NCBI GenBank assembly: GCA_049889395.1
Contig: JBMHDM010000008.1
Coordinates: 62,001-126,000 of the forward strand
Direction of reading: 5' to 3'
Length of the DNA: 64,000 nucleotides
From: UBA3537 sp049889395
GTDB taxonomy: Bacteria > Bacteroidota > Bacteroidia > Flavobacteriales > Flavobacteriaceae
The notes beneath the pieces are model-generated. The model searched no databases, was not told the origin of the DNA, and worked only from the letters and a program-made list of their open reading frames with translations. Position 1 is the first letter of the stretch; each line of letters starts with the position of its first letter. Both the position numbers and the translations under genes were made by a program. Positions 8,538-16,936 of this stretch are shown here, one piece after another.

Positions 8538-9412
8538 TAGCGTCTATTTCTTTCAATAAAGGTAATAATGGCTTTGGCTATATTTTTTTTAGACGCCCCT
8601 TCAATACCCTCCAAACCGGGTGTAGAATTGATTTCCATGATAAGGGGGCCACGGTCAGACTGTAATATATCGACACCGCATATAGGCAATTTTAATTGTC
8701 TAGCCGATTTTATGGCAAGCTTGAGTTCTGGCTCTGTCATGCGGTAGTATTCATGTGAGCCACCACGATGCAAATTGGATCGAAATTCACCAGGTTTTCC
8801 GCGTCTTTTCATAGCGCCAATAACTTGTCCATCTACTATGAAGGCACGAATATCTACCCCTTTAGCTTCTGCAATGTATTCTTGAACTAAAGCCCTAGCT
8901 TGTAGTCCATTAAAAGCTTCTAACACGGATTCGGCTGCATTTTTAGTTTCGGCCAAAACAACGCCTAATCCTTGAGTTCCTTCCAATAATTTAATCACAA
9001 CGGGTGTCCCACCTACCAATGAAATTACCTCTTCAACGTCTTTTGAGTAATTGGTAAAAACGGTTTTTGGCATATCAATTCCACCTTTGGATAAACGCTG
9101 AAAACTACGAAGTTTGTCTCGCGACCGAATAATTGCCTCAGAGGATACAGTCGAAAAAACATTCATCATTTCAAATTGTCGGACTACCGCACAACCATAA
9201 AAAGTTACCGATGCACCAATGCGGGGTATAATGGCATCTACGTAGTTTAAATATTTTCCTTTGTAATAAATTGTGGGTTTTTCTTTTTCAATGATTAAGT
9301 CACAATTTAATGGATCAACCACTTCAACATCATGCCCTCTATTTTCGGCCTCCTCTACCAGTCTTTTGGTCGAATACAAATTTTTATTACGCGATAAAAT
9401 GACAATGTTCAT
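8537..9412 (-). CDS. rimK: RimK-family ATP-grasp ligase
   Basis: ATP-grasp amino-acid ligase; the Escherichia coli member adds glutamates to the C-terminus of ribosomal protein S6. With the ATG at 9412 it has 291 residues, close to the family norm of about 300, starting MNIVILSRNKNLYST. ATP-grasp elements include PVVIKLLEGTQGLGVVLAE near residues 130-148 and the magnesium-binding GPLIMEINSTPGLEG near 253-267. The frame extends upstream to 9526, but that extension overlaps the divergent uvrC start and is not family-like, so I rejected it. First gene of an operon with the deacylase and the folate enzyme. Confidence 0.92.
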   Translation of the reverse strand: MNIVILSRNKNLYSTKRLVEEAENRGHDVEVVDPLNCDLIIEKEKPTIYYKGKYLNYVDAIIPRIGASVTFYGCAVVRQFEMMNVFSTVSSEAIIRSRDKLRSFQRLSKGGIDMPKTVFTNYSKDVEEVISLVGGTPVVIKLLEGTQGLGVVLAETKNAAESVLEAFNGLQARALVQEYIAEAKGVDIRAFIVDGQVIGAMKRRGKPGEFRSNLHRGGSHEYYRMTEPELKLAIKSARQLKLPICGVDILQSDRGPLIMEINSTPGLEGIEGASKKNIAKAIITFIERNRR

Positions 9413-9486
9413 ATTCTTTATAATGAATATTATGAGCCAAGATACTAAAAAAGTAGTTCGAATTTTTACAATCATTGGAATTAGTA

Positions 9487-9494
9487 TACCTTTG
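9487..9494 (+). promoter_or_regulatory. -7 promoter box of uvrC, abutting the start codon
   Basis: TACCTTTG matches TAnnTTTG exactly. It ends two bases before the first ATG (9497) and five before the second (9500), leaving essentially no 5' untranslated region. Confidence 0.6.
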
Positions 9495-9496
9495 GA

Positions 9497-11302
9497 ATGA
9501 TGGCTAACACTAATGTTGAAATACAATTAAAAACCCTTCCTGATACGCCTGGAGTATATCAGTTTTTTGATGCCAAGGGCACCATTATTTACATTGGAAA
9601 AGCTAAAAATTTAAAAAAACGGGTTAAATCATATTTTAACAAAGTTCACGATTATGGAAAAACCAATGTGTTGGTTAAGAAAATTTCTGAAATCAAACAC
9701 ATAGTTGTGAATTCTGAAACAGACGCTCTTTTGTTGGAAAATAACCTAATTAAAAAATATAAGCCGCGTTATAATGTTTTACTCAAAGATGATAAATCGT
9801 ATCCGTGGATTTGTATAAAGAATGAACGTTTTCCTAGAGTGTTTTCAACGCGACGTGTGATTAAGGATGGCTCGGAATATTTTGGACCTTACACCAACAT
9901 CAAAACAGTTTATACATTGTTGGATCTAATCAAAGGATTATTTTCATTACGGACTTGCAAGTATGATTTATCAGACCATAAAATCCAAGCCAATAGGTAT
10001 AAAGTCTGTTTGGAGTATCATTTGGGAAATTGTAAAGGGGCTTGTGAAGACAAAGAATCGGAACAAGATTATCTCAACAACATTGCTTCAGTGAGAGACA
10101 TTTTGAGGGGAAATTTCAAAACCTCGCTATCAATTTTTAAAACTCAAATGAAACAACTGGCTGGTAATTTACAATTTGAAGAAGCCCAATTGTTGAAAGA
10201 AAAAATTAGTATTTTGGAAAATTATCAAGCCAAATCGACGGTAGTTAATCCAAAAATTAACAACGTTGGGGTGTTTAGCATTGTAAGTGATGAAAGCTAT
10301 GCCTATATCAATTTTTTGCAAGTCGCTCATGGCGCTATAATACGCGCACATACTCTTGAACTCAAAAAGAAACTACAGGAGCTGGACACAGATCTTTTAG
10401 TTTTGGCCATAACCGAATTGCGCCAAAGATTTAATCTTCAATCTAAAGAAATTTATGTGCCTTTTGAAATTGATTTAGGACAAGATTTGACAATAACCGT
10501 TCCAAAGGCTGGAGATAAAAAACATTTACTAGATCTTTCGCGTCGTAACGCAAAGTATTACCGATTGGAGCAACTTAAGCAAGTTAAAATTACCGATCCA
10601 GATCGACATGTTAAACGCATTATGTCTCAAATGAAATCTGATCTTAGATTAAATCAAGAACCGACCCACATTGAATGTTTTGATAACTCCAATATTCAAG
10701 GGACGCATCCTGTTGCCGCTTGTGTAGTATTTAAAAACGGTAAACCTAGTAAAAAAGACTATCGTCATTTTAACATCAAAACAGTGGAGGGTCCAGACGA
10801 TTTTGCCTCTATGACCGAAGTCGTTTACAGGCGTTATAAGCGTCTATTAGATGAAAATCAGCCTCTCCCGCAACTGATAGTCATTGATGGTGGCAAGGGC
10901 CAACTGTCGGCCGCCTTAAAAAGCTTGGACGAATTGGGACTTCGAGGAACCATAGCCATTTTGGGTATTGCAAAACGCTTGGAGGAACTATTCTACCCCA
11001 ACGATCCAGTTCCGTTATACTTGGACAAAAAAAGTGAAACTTTGAAAATCATTCAGCAATTGCGCAATGAGGCACACCGGTTTGGGATTGAACACCACCG
11101 TAATCGTCGCAGTAAATCAGCCTTACAATCAGAACTAGAGTCAATCCCTGGCATTGGAGATAAAACTTTGATTCAGTTATTGAAATTTTTCAAATCTGCT
11201 CAACGAATTTCATTTGCCAAATTGGACGAACTTGAGGATGTGGTAGGCCCTTCCAAAGCCCTTAAAATTTTTAATTTTTATCAAAAAAACAATGACAATT
11301 AA
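9497..11302 (+). CDS. uvrC: Excinuclease ABC subunit C
   Basis: Endonuclease of nucleotide excision repair that makes both incisions around the lesion in the UvrB-DNA complex. It has 601 residues, normal for UvrC. An N-terminal GIY-YIG domain (PGVYQFFDAKGTIIYIGKAK) occupies about residues 15-95, a UvrB-binding UVR motif lies near 205-240, the RNase H-like domain near 380-540 includes IECFDNSNIQG and LIVIDGGKGQL, and C-terminal helix-hairpin-helix motifs follow (IPGIGDKT). The start is ATGATG; either ATG is possible. The 3' end overlaps the next gene by 11 bases. Confidence 0.97.
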   Translation: MMANTNVEIQLKTLPDTPGVYQFFDAKGTIIYIGKAKNLKKRVKSYFNKVHDYGKTNVLVKKISEIKHIVVNSETDALLLENNLIKKYKPRYNVLLKDDKSYPWICIKNERFPRVFSTRRVIKDGSEYFGPYTNIKTVYTLLDLIKGLFSLRTCKYDLSDHKIQANRYKVCLEYHLGNCKGACEDKESEQDYLNNIASVRDILRGNFKTSLSIFKTQMKQLAGNLQFEEAQLLKEKISILENYQAKSTVVNPKINNVGVFSIVSDESYAYINFLQVAHGAIIRAHTLELKKKLQELDTDLLVLAITELRQRFNLQSKEIYVPFEIDLGQDLTITVPKAGDKKHLLDLSRRNAKYYRLEQLKQVKITDPDRHVKRIMSQMKSDLRLNQEPTHIECFDNSNIQGTHPVAACVVFKNGKPSKKDYRHFNIKTVEGPDDFASMTEVVYRRYKRLLDENQPLPQLIVIDGGKGQLSAALKSLDELGLRGTIAILGIAKRLEELFYPNDPVPLYLDKKSETLKIIQQLRNEAHRFGIEHHRNRRSKSALQSELESIPGIGDKTLIQLLKFFKSAQRISFAKLDELEDVVGPSKALKIFNFYQKNNDN

Positions 11303-13517
11303 CCCCAAATTTTTAATCCTCGCATTCGCATTCAGTATCCTAAGTACTGCTCAAGATTCAATTCCTGAAAACCCTAAAATTGGACTCGTCTTGAGTGGAG
11401 GAGGCGCCAAAGGGCTGGCTCATATTGGCGTCTTGAAAACCATTGATAGCCTAGGGCTTCGTGTCGATTATATTGGTGGCACCAGCATGGGAGCTGTCGT
11501 TGGTGGATTGTATGCTTATGGCTACAGTGCTCAACAATTGGACTCCATTTTTAGAGGATTAGATTTTGATGTATTATTAGGAGATAAAGTGCCACGTCCC
11601 TCTAAAACATTTCAAGAAAGAAAGAACGCTGAAAAATACGCAGCATCATTGCCCATTAGAGATTTTAAAATTCAATTACCGTCCTCCATTTCACGAGGTC
11701 AAAATGTTTATAATCTCCTGACCAAACTTACCATTGAGGCTCAAAATATTGATTTTAAAAATTTACCTATTCCATTTTATTGTGTGGCCACCAATATGGA
11801 AACTGGTAAAAGAGTTATTTTGGAGAACGGTAACTTGGCGCAAGCTTTGTCAATTAGTAGTGCTTTGCCAACTCTTTTTCAGCCGATTGAGTATAATGGG
11901 AATCTTTTGATGGACGGTGGTATCGTAGATAATTACCCCATTGAAGTGTTAAAATCAAAACAGTTAGATTACATCATTGGTGTAAATGTTCAAGAGGATC
12001 TTTTGACCCGCGATGAAATCCAATCAGTAGCCAATATTTTAACTCAAATCAATAGTTTCAGAACGGTTGAGTCCATGGAACAAAAAGCCAAACTTACAGA
12101 TCTCTACCTTCAGCCCAATGTCGAAGGATTTTCGGTAATATCCTTCAACAGAGGTTCTACGATTATTGATAGAGGACAAGCTTCAATTAAGCCCTATTTA
12201 GATCAGCTTAATAGTTTAGCCAAAAATCAAGAGTCTAAAAAAACAAACCGCTCAATGAAATCTATGGACAGTATAAAAATTAATCAAATCCATGTTACTG
12301 GGAATCAAAAATACACGGATTCATATGTGGTTGGGAAGTTAAGATTTAGAGAAGGCGAAACCGTTAGTTTTGAACAATTTAATGATGGCGTAAATAACGT
12401 TTTGGCGACCAACAATTTTGATAGTTTTAGGTATAATTTTAAGCCAAATAAAGCCGAAGGGTTTGACCTTTTTGGAACCATAAGAGAATCTGAAATTACA
12501 AGTTTTCTAAAATTAGGATTGCATTATGACAAGCTTCTCAAGAGCGCAATATTGGTCAATTTAACCCAAAAGCAATTACTGCTCAAAAATGACATATTAT
12601 CTTTAGATTTAATTTTTGGAGATAACTCACGATTCAATTTTGATTACTATATCGATAAAGGGTACTATTGGAGTATTGGATTGAACTCAAATTATAAACG
12701 ATTTAGATACGATATCAGCCCCGTAATCTTCGATCCTTCTATCCCGCTTAATTCGGAGGATAGAATGGCTACAACGATCTCTGATTTTACGACAACTTTT
12801 TTTGTTGAAACCCTTATTAAAAAAGATTTTTCATTTAAAATAGGGGCCTCATATAAGCAATTAAGAGTCTATGTTCAGAACCCTGTTTTTGCGAGTTTAT
12901 TTCAAAGCGACACCTATCACATTGAAGAGAGTAATTTTTTTAGTTTAAATGCTTCCATGAAGTTTGACACATTGGACGATATCTTTTTTCCAACTTGCGG
13001 ATTTCTTTTCGAGGGACATGCCGATTTATATCTAACAGCATCTGAGTATGATAATTTTTCTCAATTTTCAATTCTCAAAGCCAACATAGCAAAAGCTTTT
13101 TCCGTAACCGACCAGTTATCAGTACTGATAGGAACAGAAGGAGGCTTCAGAGTTGGTTACGACAAGGTCTCTAGCTTAAATTTTGGGCTTGGTGGATATG
13201 CTCATAACCACACCAATAATAATCGATCTTTCTATGGCTACGATTTTTTTGGAATTTCTGGCGATAGTTTTGTAAAAGCTTATTTTACAGCTGATTACGA
13301 AATATATAAACGCCATCATATTAATTTTTCGGGGAATGTAGCAAATATTGGGGACGATATTTTTTTAACCAAAGAATGGTTGTCATTGGCGAGTTATAGC
13401 GGCTTGGCTTTGGGTTATGGTTTGGAAACTATTTTTGGTCCTATTGAGGTTAAATACCATTGGTCATTAGACAATAAGTATGGCGAGTTTTTAGTCAATT
13501 TAGGATATTGGTTCTAA
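11292..13517 (+). CDS. Patatin-like phospholipase fused to surface-antigen beta-barrel
   Basis: A 741-residue outer-membrane protein. A signal peptide (residues 1-20) leads into a patatin domain with the oxyanion motif GGGAKG (36-41), the nucleophile elbow GTSMG (Ser65) and the catalytic Asp of DGG (Asp208). A POTRA-like segment (about 325-400, IHVTGNQKYTDSYVV) and a C-terminal surface-antigen barrel follow, ending in a typical outer-membrane strand (LVNLGYWF). The architecture resembles the PlpD-type autotransporter phospholipases, in which a barrel carries a patatin lipase. Lipid hydrolysis is inferred from the intact Ser-Asp dyad. It overlaps the end of uvrC by 11 bases, so it is probably co-transcribed. 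Confidence 0.9.
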   Translation: MTINPKFLILAFAFSILSTAQDSIPENPKIGLVLSGGGAKGLAHIGVLKTIDSLGLRVDYIGGTSMGAVVGGLYAYGYSAQQLDSIFRGLDFDVLLGDKVPRPSKTFQERKNAEKYAASLPIRDFKIQLPSSISRGQNVYNLLTKLTIEAQNIDFKNLPIPFYCVATNMETGKRVILENGNLAQALSISSALPTLFQPIEYNGNLLMDGGIVDNYPIEVLKSKQLDYIIGVNVQEDLLTRDEIQSVANILTQINSFRTVESMEQKAKLTDLYLQPNVEGFSVISFNRGSTIIDRGQASIKPYLDQLNSLAKNQESKKTNRSMKSMDSIKINQIHVTGNQKYTDSYVVGKLRFREGETVSFEQFNDGVNNVLATNNFDSFRYNFKPNKAEGFDLFGTIRESEITSFLKLGLHYDKLLKSAILVNLTQKQLLLKNDILSLDLIFGDNSRFNFDYYIDKGYYWSIGLNSNYKRFRYDISPVIFDPSIPLNSEDRMATTISDFTTTFFVETLIKKDFSFKIGASYKQLRVYVQNPVFASLFQSDTYHIEESNFFSLNASMKFDTLDDIFFPTCGFLFEGHADLYLTASEYDNFSQFSILKANIAKAFSVTDQLSVLIGTEGGFRVGYDKVSSLNFGLGGYAHNHTNNNRSFYGYDFFGISGDSFVKAYFTADYEIYKRHHINFSGNVANIGDDIFLTKEWLSLASYSGLALGYGLETIFGPIEVKYHWSLDNKYGEFLVNLGYWF

Positions 13518-13535
13518 AGTAATACATATTTTTAC

Positions 13536-13543
13536 TACATTTG
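13536..13543 (+). promoter_or_regulatory. -7 promoter box upstream of hmgA
   Basis: TACATTTG matches TAnnTTTG. A TTG at 13508-13510 may act as a -33 element, but the 25-base spacing is long. Transcription from here would give hmgA a leader of about 135 bases that contains a small open frame. Confidence 0.5.
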
Positions 13544-13546
13544 TGT

Positions 13547-13612
13547 ATGACCCTTTACTGGAAAGATCTTTTATTGTTACTCCATTTTCTGATCAAGAGA
13601 AATCCTGAATAA
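13547..13612 (+). CDS. Possible 21-residue leader peptide upstream of hmgA
   Basis: An ATG four bases after the last base of a -7 box opens a 21-codon frame ending in TAA at 13610-13612. The product would be MTLYWKDLLLLLHFLIKRNP followed by Glu. It contains Tyr, Trp and Phe plus a run of leucines. After the stop comes a short hairpin (CATGC/GCATG, 13620-13634), then hmgA at 13684. The position before an aromatic amino acid catabolic operon suggests a regulatory leader peptide, but a frame this short can arise by chance and I have no homologue in mind. Low confidence. Confidence 0.25.
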   Translation: MTLYWKDLLLLLHFLIKRNPE

Positions 13613-13683
13613 GCGCCATCATGCGCCCTGCATGAACCAATTTACTTAATAGCTTATTTTGTTTAACGTTAAATTTATCAGTA

Positions 13684-14844
13684 ATGCCATTTTATCACAA
13701 ATTAGGGACAATACCCCACAAAAGGCATATCCAATTTAAAAAACCCGATGGAACATTCTACTATGAACAACTATTTGGGACCATTGGATTTGACGGTATG
13801 GCAACCAATTCCTATCACGAACATCGCCCTACACAAGTAAAATCCATTGGCAAACAATACAGTATCGCTCCAAAAATTGTCAAACACAATAATATTCAAT
13901 CCTATAAATTACGCGGGTTTAACATTCCCAAAGAGAAAGACTATTTGGATAGTCGTAAAGTCATGCTAACCAATTCGGATTGTAACATTATTTTAGCGGC
14001 ACCAACATTATCACTGACAAACTATTTTTATAAAAACGCCGATGCCGATGAACTTATTTTTATTCACAAAGGCAGTGGAAAGTTACGAACCCTATTTGGG
14101 AATCTTGATTTCAAATACGGAGACTATTTGTTGGTACCGCGAGGAATCATTTATCAAATTGAATTTGACACAGAAGACAATCGACTTTTTATTGTAGAAT
14201 CTTACAGTCCAATATACACCCCAAAACGTTATCGCAACTGGTTCGGTCAATTGCTAGAACATGCGCCATTTTGTGAGCGCGACATTAGGCGTCCACAGAC
14301 GCTAGAGACCCATAACGAAATAGGTGATTTCACCATTAAAGTCAAAAAACAAAATGAAATCATAGAAATGGTTTATGCCTCACATCCTTTCGATGTTGTT
14401 GGTTACGACGGTTATAACTATCCTTATGCTTTATCCATTCATGATTTTGAACCAATAACCGGACGAATTCATCAACCACCTCCAGTTCATCAAACTTTTG
14501 AGACCAGTGCTTTCGTGGTTTGTAGTTTTGTGCCAAGATTATATGACTACCATCCAGAATCCATACCTGCGCCATACAATCACAGCAATATCGATAGCGA
14601 CGAAGTGTTATATTATGTTGACGGCGATTTTATGAGTCGAAATGACATCGAACCAGGACATATTTCATTACATCCAGCTGGAATTCCTCATGGGCCACAT
14701 CCTGGCGCCATGGAACGCAGCATTGGACAAAAAGAAACCTGCGAGTTAGCCGTTATGGTCGATACATTTAAACCGCTTCAAATTACAGATGAAGCCCTAA
14801 AAATTTCTAACGATGACTATCATAAGTCTTGGTTAGAATCTTAA
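13684..14844 (+). CDS. hmgA: Homogentisate 1,2-dioxygenase
   Basis: Non-haem iron dioxygenase that opens the ring of homogentisate to maleylacetoacetate in tyrosine degradation. At 386 residues it is shorter than the roughly 430-residue mammalian-type enzymes but typical of the flavobacterial group. The C-terminal cupin carries the likely iron ligands: His in NHSNIDSDEVLYY near residue 299 with the adjacent acidic residue, and the histidines of LHPAGIPHGPHPG near 331-343. It is 18 bases upstream of hppD, which makes its substrate. The two belong to one transcription unit, probably driven by the -7 box at 13536. Confidence 0.95.
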   Translation: MPFYHKLGTIPHKRHIQFKKPDGTFYYEQLFGTIGFDGMATNSYHEHRPTQVKSIGKQYSIAPKIVKHNNIQSYKLRGFNIPKEKDYLDSRKVMLTNSDCNIILAAPTLSLTNYFYKNADADELIFIHKGSGKLRTLFGNLDFKYGDYLLVPRGIIYQIEFDTEDNRLFIVESYSPIYTPKRYRNWFGQLLEHAPFCERDIRRPQTLETHNEIGDFTIKVKKQNEIIEMVYASHPFDVVGYDGYNYPYALSIHDFEPITGRIHQPPPVHQTFETSAFVVCSFVPRLYDYHPESIPAPYNHSNIDSDEVLYYVDGDFMSRNDIEPGHISLHPAGIPHGPHPGAMERSIGQKETCELAVMVDTFKPLQITDEALKISNDDYHKSWLES

Positions 14845-14862
14845 ATCTTTAAAACAATAGTT

Positions 14863-16023
14863 ATGCGTAAAACATTAAAATCTGTAGATTATGGTCTAGA
14901 GAAAATATTCGACGGCGCCCAAGATTTTTTACCACTTTTGGGAACCGATTTTGTAGAATTTTATGTCGGAAATGCCAAACAGGCAGCCCATTTCTATAAA
15001 ACGGCATTCGGATTTCAATCACTTGCTTACAAAGGGTTAGAAACAGGATCTAAAGGCGAAGTAAGTTATGTTCTAAAACAAGGTAAAATTAGATTGGTTC
15101 TGACTACTCCGCTAAATAGTCAATCCCCTATAAATGATCATCTAAGAAAACATGGTGATGGGGTTAAAGTCATAGCACTTTGGGTCGATGATGCCCACAA
15201 GGCTTTTCAGGAAACCGCAAAACGAGGTGCAAAACCGTATTTTGAACCCCGCATCCATAGAGATGAAAATGGCGAAGTCGTTACATCAGGGATTTACACC
15301 TACGGAGAAACCGTTCATGTATTTGTTGAAAGGAAAAATTATAAAGGCGTATTTTTACCTGGATATGTTCGCTGGGAATCCGATTATAACCCACCAAACG
15401 CTGGACTCAAATTTATCGATCATATGGTAGGAAATGTTGGTTGGGGTGAAATGGATAAATGGGTAAATTGGTATGAAAAAGTTATGGGATTTGTAAATTT
15501 TTTATCTTTTGATGATAAACAAATTCATACCGAATATTCGGCCTTAATGAGTAAAGTTATGAGTAATGGCAATGGCAGAATTAAATTCCCTATCAATGAA
15601 CCAGCCAAGGCAGCCAAACGATCTCAAATAGAAGAATATTTAGATTTTTATGAAGATTGTGGCGTACAGCATTTGGCCGTTGCCACCGATGATATTATCT
15701 CTACCGTTAAACAACTGCGTGCTAACGGTGTAGAATTTCTACCGCCCCCTCCACAGGCCTATTATGATGCCATCCCCAAGCGTCTGGGTGAGCATATGAC
15801 AATTATGAAAGAAGATATTTCCGCCTTACAAGAACTATCCATACTTGTTGATGCTGATGAGGAGGGGTATTTATTGCAAATTTTCACCAAACCTGTAGAG
15901 GATCGCCCAACATTATTTTTTGAAATCATACAACGCATGGGCGCTAAAGGCTTTGGAGCAGGAAATTTCAAGGCACTTTTTGAATCCATTGAGCGAGAAC
16001 AAGCCAACAGAGGAACCTTGTGA
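14863..16023 (+). CDS. hppD: 4-hydroxyphenylpyruvate dioxygenase
   Basis: Iron-dependent dioxygenase converting 4-hydroxyphenylpyruvate to homogentisate, the step before HmgA. Two vicinal-oxygen-chelate domains are visible: the first near residues 25-155 and the catalytic one near 180-360. The 2-His-1-Glu iron triad is evident as His in FIDHMVGNV (about 187), His in VQHLAVAT (about 269) and Glu in LFFEIIQR (about 352). Length (386) and the glycine-rich end GAKGFGAGNFKALFES match the family. Co-directional with hmgA, 18 bases apart. Confidence 0.96.
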   Translation: MRKTLKSVDYGLEKIFDGAQDFLPLLGTDFVEFYVGNAKQAAHFYKTAFGFQSLAYKGLETGSKGEVSYVLKQGKIRLVLTTPLNSQSPINDHLRKHGDGVKVIALWVDDAHKAFQETAKRGAKPYFEPRIHRDENGEVVTSGIYTYGETVHVFVERKNYKGVFLPGYVRWESDYNPPNAGLKFIDHMVGNVGWGEMDKWVNWYEKVMGFVNFLSFDDKQIHTEYSALMSKVMSNGNGRIKFPINEPAKAAKRSQIEEYLDFYEDCGVQHLAVATDDIISTVKQLRANGVEFLPPPPQAYYDAIPKRLGEHMTIMKEDISALQELSILVDADEEGYLLQIFTKPVEDRPTLFFEIIQRMGAKGFGAGNFKALFESIEREQANRGTL

Positions 16024-16119
16024 TTTTAAAACAATAAATTTCATTCGATGTTTTTTTAACAATGGAATAATAATTGCAATTTTGTAGATAACTCTTTACA
16101 TGAAATAAATTTATTCGAG

Positions 16120-16896
16120 ATGAATAAAATTTTAGTCATACTGCATATCTTCACAACACTGAATATTGTTCAGAGTCAAAATGAATCTTCGTTTCAAGCT
16201 GGAGAGTGGCTAAAATTTAAATTAAGCTATAGTGGGTGGGTTAAAGCCGGTAATGCAACTTTAAAGGTCAACGAAGCAATTTATAATGATAAATCAACCT
16301 ACCACGTCGTGGGTAAAGGGTGGACCACGGGAGCTATTAAATGGTTTTTTAAAGTTGAGGACCGATATGAAAGCTATTTTGACAAAACAACAAAGCGTCC
16401 TTATAAATTTATCCGCGACATCTATGAGGGGGGTTATACTAAAGACAAAGTTATTGAATTTGATTACTCCAGTAAGATGGCTAGGATTGATGACCGCAAG
16501 AAAAAAACCAAAACCATTGTCCCTATTCAATCTAACATTCAAGATATTATTTCGGCCTACTATTTCTTGAGAGACAATTATGACACGAAATCGATTCAGA
16601 AAGGAGATATAGTCAAGCTAAATATGTTCTTTGATGGAGAAATTTTCGAATTTAGGCTTAAGTTTTTAGGTCGTGAATCTATTGACACAAAATTTGGAAC
16701 AGTAGAAACATTAAAATTTAGACCGTATGTATTGGCGGGTCGTGTGTTCCATGAAGAAGAGAGTGTTACCCTTTGGATCAGTGAAGATGAAAATAAAATT
16801 CCTTTAAAAATTAAAGCCGATTTGAGAGTAGGCTCATTACGCGCCGATTTAGTCGCGTTTAGAGGATTAAAACATCCATTTGAAATTCAATTTTAA
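16120..16896 (+). CDS. DUF3108 domain-containing exported protein
   Basis: A 258-residue protein with an N-terminal signal peptide (about residues 1-19) and a DUF3108 domain over most of the mature part. The opening FQAGEWLKFKLSYSGWVKAG and the later VTLWISEDENKIPLKIKADL are typical of this domain. It is probably periplasmic or envelope-associated; its biochemical role is unknown. It sits between hppD and tryptophan 2,3-dioxygenase in the same direction. An imperfect -7 box (CAATTTTG, 16078-16085) lies upstream, so it may have its own promoter. The catabolic neighbours do not explain it. Confidence 0.82.
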   Translation: MNKILVILHIFTTLNIVQSQNESSFQAGEWLKFKLSYSGWVKAGNATLKVNEAIYNDKSTYHVVGKGWTTGAIKWFFKVEDRYESYFDKTTKRPYKFIRDIYEGGYTKDKVIEFDYSSKMARIDDRKKKTKTIVPIQSNIQDIISAYYFLRDNYDTKSIQKGDIVKLNMFFDGEIFEFRLKFLGRESIDTKFGTVETLKFRPYVLAGRVFHEEESVTLWISEDENKIPLKIKADLRVGSLRADLVAFRGLKHPFEIQF

Positions 16897-16936
16897 TTTC
16901 TAAAACAAACAAAGGGGAAAACAAAAAAATGAAAAA

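Noticed and set aside
9413..9526. N-terminal extension of rimK
   Set aside because: It would overlap the uvrC start and adds a hydrophobic stretch not found in RimK; MNIVILSRN at 9412 is the normal beginning.
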